DNA of 64,000 nucleotides from Sphaerosporella brunnea (Eukaryota; Ascomycota; Pezizomycetes; Pezizales; Pyronemataceae): contig VXIS01000009.1 in assembly GCA_008704415.1 (NCBI GenBank), forward strand, positions 62,001 through 126,000. Reading direction: 5' to 3'. The position numbers and the translations under genes are program-made. The notes beneath the pieces were generated by a model. That model was not told the origin of the DNA. It searched no databases and saw only the letters and a list, made by a program, of their open reading frames with translations. Positions 23,633 through 34,841 of this stretch are shown here, piece by piece; positions within the stretch are counted from its first letter, which is position 1, and the number at the start of each line of letters is the position of its first letter.

Positions 23633-24890
23633 CATTCAACCGCGGCCTTGTCGCGGGCAACAAGCTCGGCAACCTGCTTCATCAGGCTATTGACACTGTC
23701 GGTAAGAGTCTTGACGGTATCCTTCGTAGCCGCGAGCTCGGAGGCCAGGGCGGGTGAGAGTGTCCTTAGTAGACGTGAGCTCGGAGGCCAGGGCGGTGTT
23801 CTGCTCGGTGAGAGTCTTGACGGTATCCTTGGTAGCCGCGAGCTCGGAAGCCAGGGCGGTGTTCAACTCGGTGAGAGTGTTGACGGTGTCCTTGGTAGCC
23901 CCGAGCTCGGAGCTCACGGTGTCCAGTTCGGTCGCGCGTGCGGTGTCCTGCTCGGTGAGAGACTCGACAAGCGGCCTCCAGTGTGGCGTTCTTGGCGGTC
24001 AAATCGGATCTCTCGGTGTCCAGTTCGGTGATCCTGGCGGTCAAGTCGGATCTCACAGTCGCCAGCTCAGTGGCGAACGCCGTGTCGCGTTCGCTCTGTG
24101 TTTGAACCGAAGCGGCGAGTGACGCGTCCGTTTCGGCGAGGTTCGCTAACGTAGCCTCCAGATCCCTCTGGCTTGTCGTAGGTGACAAGGGGTTTTGCCT
24201 CCTCCGCATCTTGGATCCATTGCTGTTTACATGACTGGTTGTAGGTGCGCGCGACATCGATGATGTGAGCGCTGTACTGGCGATGCTCGTTGATAGGTTT
24301 GCCGTGGTCGTGGAGAGCCTTGAGTCGATCGTGGGCAGGCACCACTCCGAACCGCCAGACACCAAGCTCAAACTTGGAGCATCTTCTTCAGTCTGCCAGC
24401 GGCTAGCTGGCGGTGCCGAACCCAGTCTTCAACAGCCTCGATCGCCTGCCCGACCGTGGCCGAGTGAACATCTTCCGAAAAGCTCTGGAACAGTGGCGGA
24501 TATTCCTCGTAGGCCGATATCATGTCGCGGAGGATCTGCTCATCGCCGCCAGCGAATGTGACGAATTGCCGTCGGTGCGGAGCAGACAGCAAGTCCTGCA
24601 TCAGGCTAATTGGTGTGGGCTGGACAACGGTTCCGGCTGAGGTGTGAACCACCACAGTTGCGGGTGAACTGGGATACACGCTCAGTACATCAGCGTACCT
24701 ATCTCGAGGGGCAGTTTCCGTACCGCGATAATAACCTCTCTCAACACGCGCCTGTAGTTGGTCATCTCCAGAGTACCGAAGTGTTCGTCGCCTTTCGCAG
24801 TGCGATGGATATCGACGACGACCAACCGCCCCAGGAACGACAGCACACCCCCCCTCCCGCGGGCCCAGCCGACGACTACCACGCATTCAT

Positions 24891-26190
24891 CCTGCCGAAC
24901 TCGACCTAGCCCAGCGCAACTTTCCCTCCTGATTTTAACGATCATCGGGCATTCTTCTTCTGAGTGTTTTGTCAACGGAAACCGAAGTATGAGTCGGCGT
25001 CACGCAATTGTTCATGCTCCTGTTGATATTGAAGCGTAGCTTCACCTTGCCTCGCTGCACAGCGGCGAATATTTTTCGACGACAAAGCAATCGCAACACT
25101 ATTGGGAGCCAGCAAGAGAATGGAGCGCAAGGAGCCGGACGGTTGGGGCGCGGTCATCTCTTCTCGATCAAGGAGGGGGTTTAACGGCAACATGTATATG
25201 CGGATGGATCAGGTCATGCAGCGGGTTGCATAGCCAGGCTAAGCTTGTCATGTGCGCTCGTCGTGAAGAGCAGCATATGTGCCTGTCGGGTCGGTGATGG
25301 GATTCCGGGTGGTATTTTGGTGTCGGATTGTGCGTCGCCAGGATGACGGAGGCGCTTGAGGACGTTGTGGCGATGAGAGAGTCGATCCTGGACCGGCTGG
25401 GTGAGCCCCGGTAGCAGCCGAACGAGGGACATGATGCCAAACGTTGAGCCGCTCTCGCTGTGTATGTGCACTTTCAGTGAGCAGCGAACGGAGGATAGAG
25501 GTACCGAAGCATGATCATACCACCGAGCATGTCCGCGCACTGGGAGGAAGCATCAAAGACCGAGGTGGTGGCCTGTCACGTTGCGCTGTGTGCGAACCAA
25601 CGGCACGGAGCTGCTCAAGAAACTCCCGCGGCGGCGAAGAGATTGCGGCGTTGTCGTGCGCAGTACTTAGTTACGTCATCCGGGACGCCATCAGTCGTTT
25701 CTTTCGCTTGGCAACAAGCTATCAGCTTAAAATGCTTACAGGCGTCTTAGTGAACGATCCCTGTGTCGATCCGGGCTTCCGTTGAGGTTGTCAGCTAACA
25801 TGTGCGCAGATATTGATATCTCCATCGCATAGAAACGCAGTGATTTCAGCGATGGTGAGCGACAAATGGTCACCTATGCCGTTTCTTTGCGTGAGTTGTA
25901 CTGAACCCCGCGGCAACAGGCGGGTGATAATAGCGACTTGCAGCGTGACTGTGTTGGATCCGAAAGACGATATCGGTAGATATGATAAGAGAAGATAAGA
26001 GAAATGCGTGGAGCGGAAATGTCCGTATCTCGAGTGATGACCAGTGAGCCTCGGGGTCAGGGCGCTGTGTGGAAGCCCCGAAGCACCATGTTCACATACA
26101 TTGACAACCATTCAGCATGAGCGGCGCCAGTCCACCATTGGGTTTTGACCCTGATCGCGACTAACCGCCAACAGTGCGCCTGAGATTGCC
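24891..26190. other. Unassigned stretch
   Basis: Overlapping ORFs on both strands. A short protein-like plus segment, MTEALEDVVAMRESILDRLG, lies near 25342-25405 and ends at a stop. No domain or element end was found. Confidence 0.4.
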
Positions 26191-26195
26191 AGTCG

Positions 26196-26510
26196 CAATG
26201 TATCGTGAAGAAAAGAATGATCTGGAGCCTGGAAAAAAGCCAAATATGGCGAAGCTTTCCCGGGATGTCAATGTACCAGCGACCTCTATTCGGAACCATG
26301 TGTTGCAGCCGGAAAGGGAGCCAATGTTTAGCGACGATGATGTCAGCAAACAGAAACCTATTTCCCCGCCAAGGAGCGACCCTTGCTGGACCGCTGTATG
26401 TCTACGGACAATTTTAGCATACCACCAGAGCGTCAAATGACCGAGACACTTGCGAATGCAATACTCTGGCGCGCGCGCCACCTTGCCGCTTTAGGCATTG
26501 GGTACAGCAA
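26196..26510 (+). pseudogene. Second pogo/CENP-B-like N-terminal fragment (tentative)
   Basis: One frame reads MAKLSRDVNVPATSIRNHV, like the psq-type helix-turn-helix of pogo transposases. A second frame continues DNFSIPPERQMTETLANAIL and LAALGIGYSN, like the following Tc5/CENP-B DNA-binding region. No TIRs were found and no catalytic region follows. The fragment ends at the promoter of the next gene. Confidence 0.4.
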
Positions 26511-26553
26511 TCAGGTACAGCGACAGGAGGGGGGTTCATGCCCTCTGAGGGAC

Positions 26554-26559
26554 TATATA
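26554..26559 (+). promoter_or_regulatory. TATA box of gene P1
   Basis: TATATA in GACTATATACAG, 98 bp before the ATG at 26652, followed by a pyrimidine- and CA-rich leader. The paralogue at 47034 has the same layout with its TATA 89 bp upstream. Confidence 0.65.
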
Positions 26560-26651
26560 CAGCTCGCTGCTCTCCTTGGTACCACACATCATCCTCTTCC
26601 TAAACCACTATCATCAACTGCCGTCAACACCCAAGTACCTCCATATCCAAC

Positions 26652-27422
26652 ATGTCCGACCCCCGTCTTCAATCCGCACTGAACGACTACAGCGTGTCAG
26701 TGCAGCGATACAAGCTGCTTGCAGCGCTGCTGCCTCCCTCGCTTCGTCCACCGATGCTGGACCGGTTTCAGCACCGCAATAATCGATGGGCCGTTGAACG
26801 CCGCACGGGCGAGGTGCGAAAAGTGATCGAACGGATGGAGCTGCAACTCAAGAGAGCTCAGCCAGCTGTTGCAGCTCCGTCTGGAATCCCTGTTGCATCT
26901 TGCAATCCCCTCGACGGCGCTCTTCAAGACTTCCAGGAGTCAGCCGCAGCCGCTGAGAACCCCGGTCAGCAACACCCCAACATGGCGGGCACCCACAACG
27001 ACCAGGCTTCTGTTCTGGAGAAGATCCAACGCGCAAGCCAGGAAGACTTGGTTTCCCTGCACGATTCCACAGCCGACAGAGATTCCGTCGTTACGACGCC
27101 GCAAGCGGTCTGTCTTTCCCCAGACAGTCATAGCGCATTCCCCCGCTCAGCCGATACCGACAAGGTTTGCAGTGATGCTGCATGCGAACCAGTTGATTTC
27201 TCTCCGGCTGACGAACTCGACGCCATTGTGCGCGTCGGCGTTGTATCCCCGGACGCGGCAATACGGATGAGCCGGCTCATTGACACCCTCAAAGCCGATG
27301 GCGCAAGCTCTTCCGTGGTCAAGAAGGTTTATACAGCATTCTTGACCTCTGTACCGGATGGACGTGCGGCTAAGAAGGCTTCTGGATGTATTTCGCATGG
27401 CGAAGATGGCGTTGAGGAATGA
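26652..27422 (+). CDS. Conserved hypothetical protein P1 (256 aa), paralogue of 47034-47864
   Basis: Complete intronless ORF. The N-terminal ~65 residues are strongly shared with the second copy at 47 kb: YSV.VQRYK, LLPP..RPP.L.RF and NRWAVERRTG.VRK.I.RME. The C-terminal ~60 residues are also shared: RVGVVSPDAAI.MSR, LKADGA and VKKVY..FL. The linker between them (about residues 70-180) is Ser/Ala/Asp-rich and diverged. The pattern of two conserved helical blocks around a fast-changing linker argues that both copies encode protein. No signal peptide or membrane segment is seen. I do not recognise the family; function unknown. The start is supported by the paralogue alignment and by the CAACATG context. 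Confidence 0.8.
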   Translation: MSDPRLQSALNDYSVSVQRYKLLAALLPPSLRPPMLDRFQHRNNRWAVERRTGEVRKVIERMELQLKRAQPAVAAPSGIPVASCNPLDGALQDFQESAAAAENPGQQHPNMAGTHNDQASVLEKIQRASQEDLVSLHDSTADRDSVVTTPQAVCLSPDSHSAFPRSADTDKVCSDAACEPVDFSPADELDAIVRVGVVSPDAAIRMSRLIDTLKADGASSSVVKKVYTAFLTSVPDGRAAKKASGCISHGEDGVEE

Positions 27423-27931
27423 TTGGGAAGTTTGAAATTTATTGCTGTATCATTCGAAACGTTGTTCTTTGTGTTGTCCATTTCTCTCGTTGGGTGGCTG
27501 GGAGTTGCGGTAACGGTACTTTTGGCGTGTGCGGAATCTGTGGTCGCAGGCGTGCACGATGGGCCTGTCGTACAGAAAGGCTGCACCGTCGATGGTGACC
27601 TCAGAGATGCAACGCAACGAGATGGTAGCATAAAAACTGGACAATATAGGTTAAAGCACCCACGCACAGAAGAGCACGATTGATGTGAAAAACGCTCAGA
27701 AAGGTACTGGTCAAAACGGTCCCTTGTTCGAGTGTCTGTGCAGAGCAATACTCCGCGGGGTACAATAAGTGCGTGGATTATTACATTTCGCATCAAAACT
27801 TTGCGATTGAGATAGTGCGAGCTGCGATATGTAACCATTATCTGTTCGATCTTGTTGCTACACAAGATCAACACCAACTTTGACTACGGGCGGCAGAGCA
27901 TGAATACGAAGGTCATTTCGCGGCAAGCGAC

Positions 27932-27960
27932 AATAATAGTGAGTGTCAATAATCTCCTTT
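27932..27960 (+). repeat. Solo terminal repeat of family C
   Basis: AATAGTGAGTGTCAATAATC followed by TCC matches the left end of the element at 57703 with a few substitutions. No matching right end was found downstream, so this is either a truncated element or a decayed one. Confidence 0.5.
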
Positions 27961-28586
27961 CGGCTCCCACTGTCAGGTTCGTTTGACGGCGACCAGAAAA
28001 ACCTCTGACCCGGTCAAGTTGGTGCCCGCGAGCACCGCGTTCACCCACCATAAGCACGTTGCAACTGTGATGACCTTTGGTACCTGCCGGAACCAACCCT
28101 CCGTATGTTGCCGCCGACGATATGTGAAGCGCCTTGACATTTGAACAGAGGAAAGCCGCCAAAAGCTATGGTTCGTAATATGTATCCACACAAGACAGAG
28201 TGTGCAGATATCTAAACGCCTGAGGCTATAAAAAGAGTGTCCTTCCTTGTGGTGGGCTCCCCGGTCTGTTGTCGCCAGCAATGGAGCTGATTCTAGATGC
28301 CTGCTACAATTGCACTCTCGGAGGTATATAGCGTGCGACAATTCCCAACACTCAGTCCTTGTACCCGTAGGAAACAGTCCATTGGTATCGTGCCCTACCT
28401 GCTGAGACGCAGAGAGAGCTTGAACCTTTTTAGCTTCAGACTGGGACGGTGACGGCGAGGATGATGGACGGGAATGGCTAACCAAGAGGCTGATGCAACA
28501 TACGGCAGTGTCTTCTCTGCAAGCGAGCCGTTTTCTCATCGCCAATATCAACCGTTCCACCGCCTTCTTTGGCGGCGTCCTTGACC

Positions 28587-28600
28587 GCCTTCCAAAGCGC
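28587..28600 (+). repeat. Left target duplication of LINE insertion
   Basis: GCCTTCCAAAGCGC, repeated exactly at 29450-29463 directly after the A-rich tail. Confidence 0.75.
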
Positions 28601-29285
28601 GCCGAGCTCTTCGGTGTCCTAGCCGGCCTCGCTCTGGCCCTGCCTGCCGGTGCACTCGGCACAGTGCGCATCTTCTCTCATACCCAGGGCGCCCTCCAGC
28701 GGCGAAGGCCGGACACCCCCGGCCCGGGCAGTGGCTCCTAACAAGATTCGCGCAGGCTAACGCCACCCTTCTGGTCTCCGGCTGGCATGTTGAGTTCCGA
28801 TGCGTGCCGGGGCACCGAATGCGAATCCCCGACGTGCTGGCTATGACGTCTCTCGCGCACATCGCCACGGGCCAAACGAGAAGACCGCGTCGCCTGGCTC
28901 AGGAAAGACTGCGCCAAAAGCCACTACAAGACGCGACGCCTCAAGCTGAACCACGTCGCCGCCAAAGCCTTCAAGGCGGCTTCGACCAGCTGAGGCTCAA
29001 CAAAGCGCCGACAGCCGCACACCTGGTATCAACGGATAGATGGACAGATGGCAAATGCTGGTGGCGCGAAGCAAACCCGCGGACATCTCTTTAGATTCCG
29101 CAGGAGATGGAAGGCCGCGCAGATGGAGGCGGTCAAAGACGCAACCAAAGTCTGCGCAAGTTCAGAGACGCTGGCCGTTCACCCCAGTGGTGGACCTGCT
29201 GGCAGATGACAGGTGTACGGAGGCCGTTCTGAATTTCCTTTGTGCCACAAAGGTTGGCTGTGGGCCCGATGAGGGTGACATGTAA
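28601..29285 (+). pseudogene. LINE ORF2 C-terminus (RNase H and tail), broken
   Basis: Segments fall in alternating plus frames. AELFGVLAGLALAL resembles the first RNase H helix region. PGQWLLTRFAQANATL is followed by GWHVEFRCVPGHRMRIPDVL, the H-V-x-F-x-W/C-V-P-G-H strand typical of LINE RNase H domains. WLRKDCAKSHYKTRR and QLRLNKAPTAAHL match the stretch after RNase H. The last part, PVVDLLADDRCTEAVLNFLC then ATKVG, matches the usual LINE C-terminus. Several stops and shifts make this a dead copy. Confidence 0.75.
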
Positions 29286-29449
29286 CGTTTATTTGCCAAC
29301 GCTTCTTCTTTTCCTAGTGTGAGTTCATTGTGTATATTTCCTTAGAAGACCGCTGTGGCCCGGGGGTAGCACAGACTCTTCTTTCGGCATATGCCCTGGC
29401 CGCAAGCGGGCCGAATTCAATATGATTAAAACAAAAATAAAACAAAACA
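28601..29449 (+). mobile_element. 5'-truncated LINE, Tad1-like (849 bp)
   Basis: The insertion begins inside the RNase H region, ends in an A-rich tail (ATTAAAACAAAAATAAAACA), and is flanked by the 14-bp duplication GCCTTCCAAAGCGC. The 3' end carries the family signature TGGCCGCAAGCGG and CGAATTCAATATGATTAAAA, shared with the ends at ~49535 and ~62465. These are the expected marks of target-primed reverse transcription. Assignment to the Tad1 clade rests on the RNase H presence, C-terminal wording and fungal host, and is inferred. Confidence 0.8.
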
Positions 29450-30286
29450 GCCTTCCAAAGCGCCATTTGCTCAGTCTACCATCTGTTGCAGAACTTATGG
29501 CGACGGGTTTGTATGGCGCCTCGTCCGCACCACCAGCATTTTTGTCCGTCCTCCTGTGCGTCCGTGACAGCCGCAGAACCCCGCGTGTGACCCCCACATC
29601 ACACCAATCCACGGGGGGATAGATTTGAATTTAGGAGAAGGATGAGCGGCCTTTCATGCCCTGTATCTGAGAGTTTGAGCTCATTCCATGAAGAGTAAAG
29701 GCCGGTAGCAAACTTTGACCCGGACAGCCGCGGAACGCGTATAACCAGTGGGCACCTGGTCTTTTTGGTACTATTATCACCTCCCGCAAAATGCCGTTGC
29801 CTGGCGATTCATCCGCGTTTGTTTTTGCAGCGCGAAGCGATTTGGGCACCGCCCAACTATATAGTCATTAGAGACGGACGCAGGCATAGCCTTGGTGTAT
29901 TCAACCGACGAACGGCGCAGAATGTCCATTTCCTCTGAATTTTGAGTACGCCGCGTTAGCAGGGGTCAGTGCTAATGCTGGCGTCGCATCATCACATCAC
30001 TGATTGGCTCTATGCACCAGCCGTGCGGCACGTTTACCTTTGGGGCCAGGGCTTCTCACCGCTAGAAAGTTACAAGCCAGCACCGGGCAAAACCGGCCGG
30101 TGGTGATGCTGACGCGGCAGGCCTTGGTATTTAAAGTGATCGTCGAAGCGTTTACACCACTCAGCAGCCACTACGGGCCCAGGTTTGCAGAATGCAGGCT
30201 ATTTGGGGTGCCGCCCCGGCTAGGTTCTTTGATATCGGGAATGTTGTGGTGACTAAGCCGTAAAGACAAATAGAACCGCGTTCGAT
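29450..30286. other. Unassigned stretch between LINE remnants
   Basis: Begins with the right target duplication (29450-29463). No motif was recognised in the remaining short ORFs. Confidence 0.4.
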
Positions 30287-30640
30287 TTGTCGATCGTAGT
30301 TAATATCACGTTCAGCGATCCCCACACCCGGCGTCGCCGGCACTGGCACAGCAACAGCCATCCCGACACTACAAGCAGGCGAAAGAGGCCGCCGAGCACG
30401 CACGCCTGCAGATGCAGGGCTGCTCAGGACGACTTCACTGCCTTATATCGGCAGAGCCACGTCCCAGGCAAAGCGGCAAAACCTCGTCGCTTGCCTCAAG
30501 AAACCGCGTCAAGAGCTGCTACAAGGCACGTCGGTCCAAACCAACCCCGTGGCGGCCAAGGCCTCGAAGACGATAGCCTTCCTCTTCTACCAGCTGAAGC
30601 TCAATAAGGCACCAACAGACGTGACATAGCCGGCCACTGG
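30287..30640 (+). pseudogene. Second LINE ORF2 fragment (post-RNase H region)
   Basis: The segment reading NPVAAKASKTIAFLFYQLKL followed by NKAPTDVT parallels VAAKAFKAA and QLRLNKAPTAAHL of the copy at 28.9 kb. It corresponds to the F.QLRTGHAPLNA-like stretch of LINE proteins. Upstream similarity (about 30300-30460) is weaker. No 3' tail follows, so the fragment is truncated on both sides. Confidence 0.6.
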
Positions 30641-33400
30641 TGTAGGCTACCGGGCTGCACGCGAAGACCCTCAGCTAGCGAACGTTTTAAATGTAGGCAC
30701 AGCGGTGTGGACAGATAGTGGGCCTGACGGCTTGCCGCAAAGTGAACCAGTAAGTTGGTCTGCGCACGTCAATGAGAAAAAAAATATAATAACAACAAAT
30801 GGCAGAAACCCGCATCCTATGATCCCTCTGCGACGCCACAAAATCCTTTCATATCTCAGTCTGCCATCCAAAGCTGGCATGCCGGGGTTTGCGCCGGAAT
30901 TCGCGACGTCATGGTAGTGGCCATGGGATGGTAGTACACGTTTCCTTGGGCGGTTTAAATGCCTGCAGTATCGTTGGGCGGAACCCAGTTGAAGCGGCAT
31001 TGGAGGGTAGAATAATCGCTTCACTGCGCTGTGTTGCTGACTGGTGAAATGCGGACGTTGTGTTGTCTGAGATGGATGTGGAGGGTATTTAGACTCTCCA
31101 ACCGACATGTCGGGAGCGCCATTGTGTGCGGATATGCAACACTCTGCGGCGAAGGATGCTTACATGCTACGAGTTATACATCATGCGTTGTGGCCGTAAA
31201 GCTACGTCTCCGCATGGTAAGTGTGGCGCGCATATGGTGCGCGTAGACGTTCGATCAAGGGCATGGACTGACAGTGAGCAAGAGCGGCGTTCAGTGAAAC
31301 GCGCCCACAAACCAAGACCGGCTTACCCCCTTAACCGAAGGTCTACTCTACCTTTAAAGCGCACGGTACTATAACACTGTACCGCCTCAACGCGGTCATC
31401 GGAACGGAAACAATCCTTTGCCTCCTGGCCGCACATGCTTACAGAAAGTAAGAGTAGCGCCCGTTGACTCTAATGGTGCCATGCACATGGACCCAATACG
31501 GCATCAGCTGTGATACGCCGGCCTCACACCTTCCACTCCTACCTCTGGCAATTCACGAGCTCGCTGCGCTTCCCGTTGAGCGCCTCGGTGGTTTGGTCCA
31601 CAGAACTCGCCCAGTTGACTGATACCAGCTGCAACTTCCACGCGGTGTTCAATCCGCGCGAGAAGCTATTGTGGATGAGGAACACATCATCTAAGGCCCA
31701 GATGGTATAGTTGGCATTGGTAGTGCACGATTTGGAAACGCTGCGAGTGTTAGTAGCCGCGGTCACGCTCGAGCGCGGCTATGTCAACACACTGGCGACA
31801 GCCTTGGAGGTGCGGCATGGGAGGCATGTCAGACATCCGCCGACCACCGCGGGTGTGAGGAGTCGGTGCCGAGTTCCATACTCAGCAAGCCGTTGCTGTG
31901 CGTTAAAATCTGCGGTGAATCGGCGCAGCGGGACGGCTCTTGCAACACATACTGCGTTGGCTGATTGTTGACGCGCAGAGGTTGCGCTCATCATTGAACT
32001 GTTCATCCGTTACAGTTTTCTGCGGATTCCGTCAGCCGCTTGGAGCTTGTAATCCATTCACATGTTCACTCATCGTCCGCCAGAAGGGCTATGGTTAGAG
32101 TTTCTGAAAAACGACTTAGACAATGATCGTCAATCGGGCTTTCCATGGCCAGTTTTGCCGGCGTAGGTAGCGCGCCTGGGAGATTCAGTGGGATGCGCAC
32201 TCGGAGCGCTGCTGTCCATGCCCATGGTTTTGTTTTGCTGCGTAGTTGTGGGGATGAAAGGTTGAACATAGAGAAACCGCTCGTATTCGGGACGTTCCTG
32301 CTGCTTCTATGCTGAGAGATTACTCCCCTCGGAGTGAAATCTATATTTCCCTAATGCACGCTTCGTGCTCGTTCACATGATTGGTGTGATTCCCCAGCCG
32401 CGGACCGCAGTTTCAACACACACCTCAATGTCAGCAACAGGATCTACATGTACAATCGTCTACCGGACCTAGTGTGGAAAGCCTCGCCGCTGAGGGAGCT
32501 CCTCGTTCCAAAATGCATCAAAGGTTTTCGAGCCGATGAGTGAGCACAGTACAAATGCCGCTAGCTGATCCATCGCAGATGGCGACGATGCTCTGCCTTC
32601 GACGATTTTGTGGCCGCACACCGCTGGTAGTTACGACGATGGCAGCTGAGGCTGGGCATGATCCTGGACGGCGAGCTGTTGCTCAGTTCGTTCAGAATTG
32701 AGGGCGCGCCACTGAAAATAATTAGCAGCGATGCGTTATGCTGTGCCCGCATTGATTACCCTTGCCGGCTGGGACTGCGTTCTGGGTGCCATGATGCTTT
32801 GATTGCCGTGGGAAAGAACCGAACGAGGATCCCCATGTGTGGGCAGAGTCAGGATAGACTCTGTGGAATGGCAACACCGGCGTGATGTGTGTACGCTCGT
32901 TGTGTTGGACTGGGCTTCATGGTTGGTATGTTTTGCGCTGGATGTGCGGTATGTTTTTGGTTCGCTGTGTGTTGCGTTCGGAGGTGTCGTTTCGTTCTAT
33001 GGTGTGGCGAGTCTCTTACGATGGCGTGGAGTGCAGTTCACGGAGAGAATATGTTGAGGGCCACCCATATCTACTGCGACTGCTGTCGGATCTTTGTCAT
33101 CACAGTTTCCATATCTTTCGCACTTGTTAACCTCTTCTGGCGATAGACCTTGTTAGTTATCTCTCCCGCATTGGGGTTTCTCCCAACCAGAGGGGTTTTG
33201 TACTTGCTTCTTGAACGTGGGTGTATGACGACGTTTCATCGCGTCGTCAACGCAATGTGCATGTGCATTACTCCTTGGGACTCCTCACTTTGATGGAGCT
33301 TACCTATGCAGGGTGCGTTCTCGCAACTGTTATTGCAATTCGTGCGTACCAATTCCATTCATACGTCCATCTGCGCATTCCAGGGTTGACATCAATGATG
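30641..33400. other. Unassigned stretch
   Basis: About 2.8 kb of short ORFs. The part at 32890-33060 is strongly G/T-rich on the plus strand and keeps all three forward frames open, which reflects composition rather than genes. No elements were recognised. Confidence 0.4.
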
Positions 33401-33404
33401 CGCC

Positions 33405-33835
33405 TAGTGTTGTGCGCCCCGACGAGGCACGGGGCGCGACGGGTCGGCGACCGCCGCAACGGACCCCGATCCACCCCGCCCTACCCCGGCCGCCCCGTCG
33501 ACACCCCGGCCACCTCGTCGGACACCGTGCCACCCCGTATATATAATAGTGCCGGGTGTCTACCGGAGACGCCGTGTTCTTGAATTCCACTATCAGACGT
33601 ACATCTTGTGTGCCAATTGGACGGGGAAGTGTACCGGCCCTCACTGTCCCACCCACATCAGTCTCACCTCGCCGCCGCTCCGAGATTCCCTGTCGCACCA
33701 CGATACACCCCGCCCAACCTCGATCACCCCGTGGTTCCCCGGTGCACCCCGCGCTGCCTACCCCGCCGCGCCCCGCCCCCCCGCGCCCCGACCCGTCGCC
33801 CCATGCACAGCACTCCGCTTTGACCGAGCCCCGTT
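33405..33835. repeat. C-rich strand-asymmetric repeat with inverted ends
   Basis: Runs of CCCC spaced by 3-8 bases at 33470-33535 and 33660-33805 make the minus strand G-rich, with potential for quadruplex folding. The left edge (AGTGTTGTGCGCCCC) and the complement of the right edge (AGTGCTGTGCATGGGGCGAC) resemble each other, and both contain GCGACGGGTCGG nearby. The complement of 33760-33825 also matches 61266-61320. This may be a non-autonomous element. No target duplication was found. Confidence 0.45.
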
Positions 33836-34841
33836 GGTTATTGAGATTGGCCGGTGCCACTACACTGGGTGGAACCTGGACAGACGCGGTTATATGAGGG
33901 CACGGTTTCTGGCTGACAACGAAAGAGGCCTCTCTGTGGCGAATGGGTGCGGGTGAGCGGGAAACGGCATACAGCGTTGTGGTGGGGCACCAGATCTGGT
34001 CATTTATGCGGATGGCGAAGAATGCTCAGGTCGCCGTCGGTGTTGACGGCTTGGTCGCCACCGCTAAGTCACAGATTTCCTGCCCGTTGCACATTGCGGT
34101 GGCCCTGAGGAAATATTGAGGTTCTGTACGTATGCCTCTGAAGGGGTTGCAAAATCCACGGTGTGGGACAATGCACAAAGTAGTTCAGGAGCGCTGTGAT
34201 CCTCTGTGCAGGGCAGCAGGTGACATCAGGAGCCAATTCGTGGTGAACAAATCTCCGATTGGCGGGTACGTCCGGGATCTTAAGGAGTGGTAGTCAGAAC
34301 GAGAGGATTGGAATGTGTGTAATTTCAGCTGCAAGATGTTAGCAACTACTGATCCTGCATTGTCCCGGCCTTGGAGGTGCCACATGGTGGAGGGCTGCAT
34401 GAATCTTGATGACTGGGGGATACGATAGTTACCGGCGCACATGCCAATCAGAACCATCATGACACGCGACGCTAGACATGCCAGTGTTAACAGCCACCGT
34501 ATTACCCGTAAAGAAAGCTAGTGATTGCAGCTACGCAGTTGGCCTAACTGCTAGCTGTGCTTGAACGCGGCCTCAAAAACATTCTAAACGACCCAATAGA
34601 CAACGGCGGGACAACCTCAACCGCAGCTTGCAATCGCCACCGGTCGCCCTGAGGGACTGCTTGGTCCGGCCTAGTATTCTTGATATTCTTGTAACTCGCA
34701 CATCACATACGTACCACACTACCTGCACAGGAGCAGACACACTCACCGTCAACGCCCCTCCGAACCAACGAGGCCGTGCATGATTACATATTCGGTGGTG
34801 CGAGAAGTTGTCATATCATCAAACTCACGCTCCGCCCGCAT
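33836..34841. other. Unassigned stretch
   Basis: No ORF with recognisable features and no element ends were found. Confidence 0.4.

Larger units (their letters stand above)
22340..24886 (-). pseudogene. Coiled-coil protein gene, frameshifted and split by hAT copy 3
   Basis: Minus-strand coding segments line up in order. The N-terminal part (24886-24368) includes SLMQDLLSAPHRRQFVTFAG and DWVRHRQLAAGRLKKML. A +1 shift then leads into 24345-24190 (HDHGKPINEHRQYSAHIIDV), and another shift into a coiled coil (24170-23641). The coiled coil holds about four 21-residue units of the type SELAATKDTVKTLTEQNTAL, three heptads each; the 63-bp DNA units are nearly identical. The frame is then cut by the hAT insertion at 23632 and resumes beyond it at 22492 (CFSSSPKVPAA...). 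The family is unknown. Frameshifts before the insertion suggest it was already decaying, unless some are introns. Confidence 0.6.

Noticed and set aside
33330..33860. 176-aa minus ORF and several overlapping plus ORFs
   Set aside because: All frames stay open because of extreme strand-asymmetric GC composition; no domain is seen.
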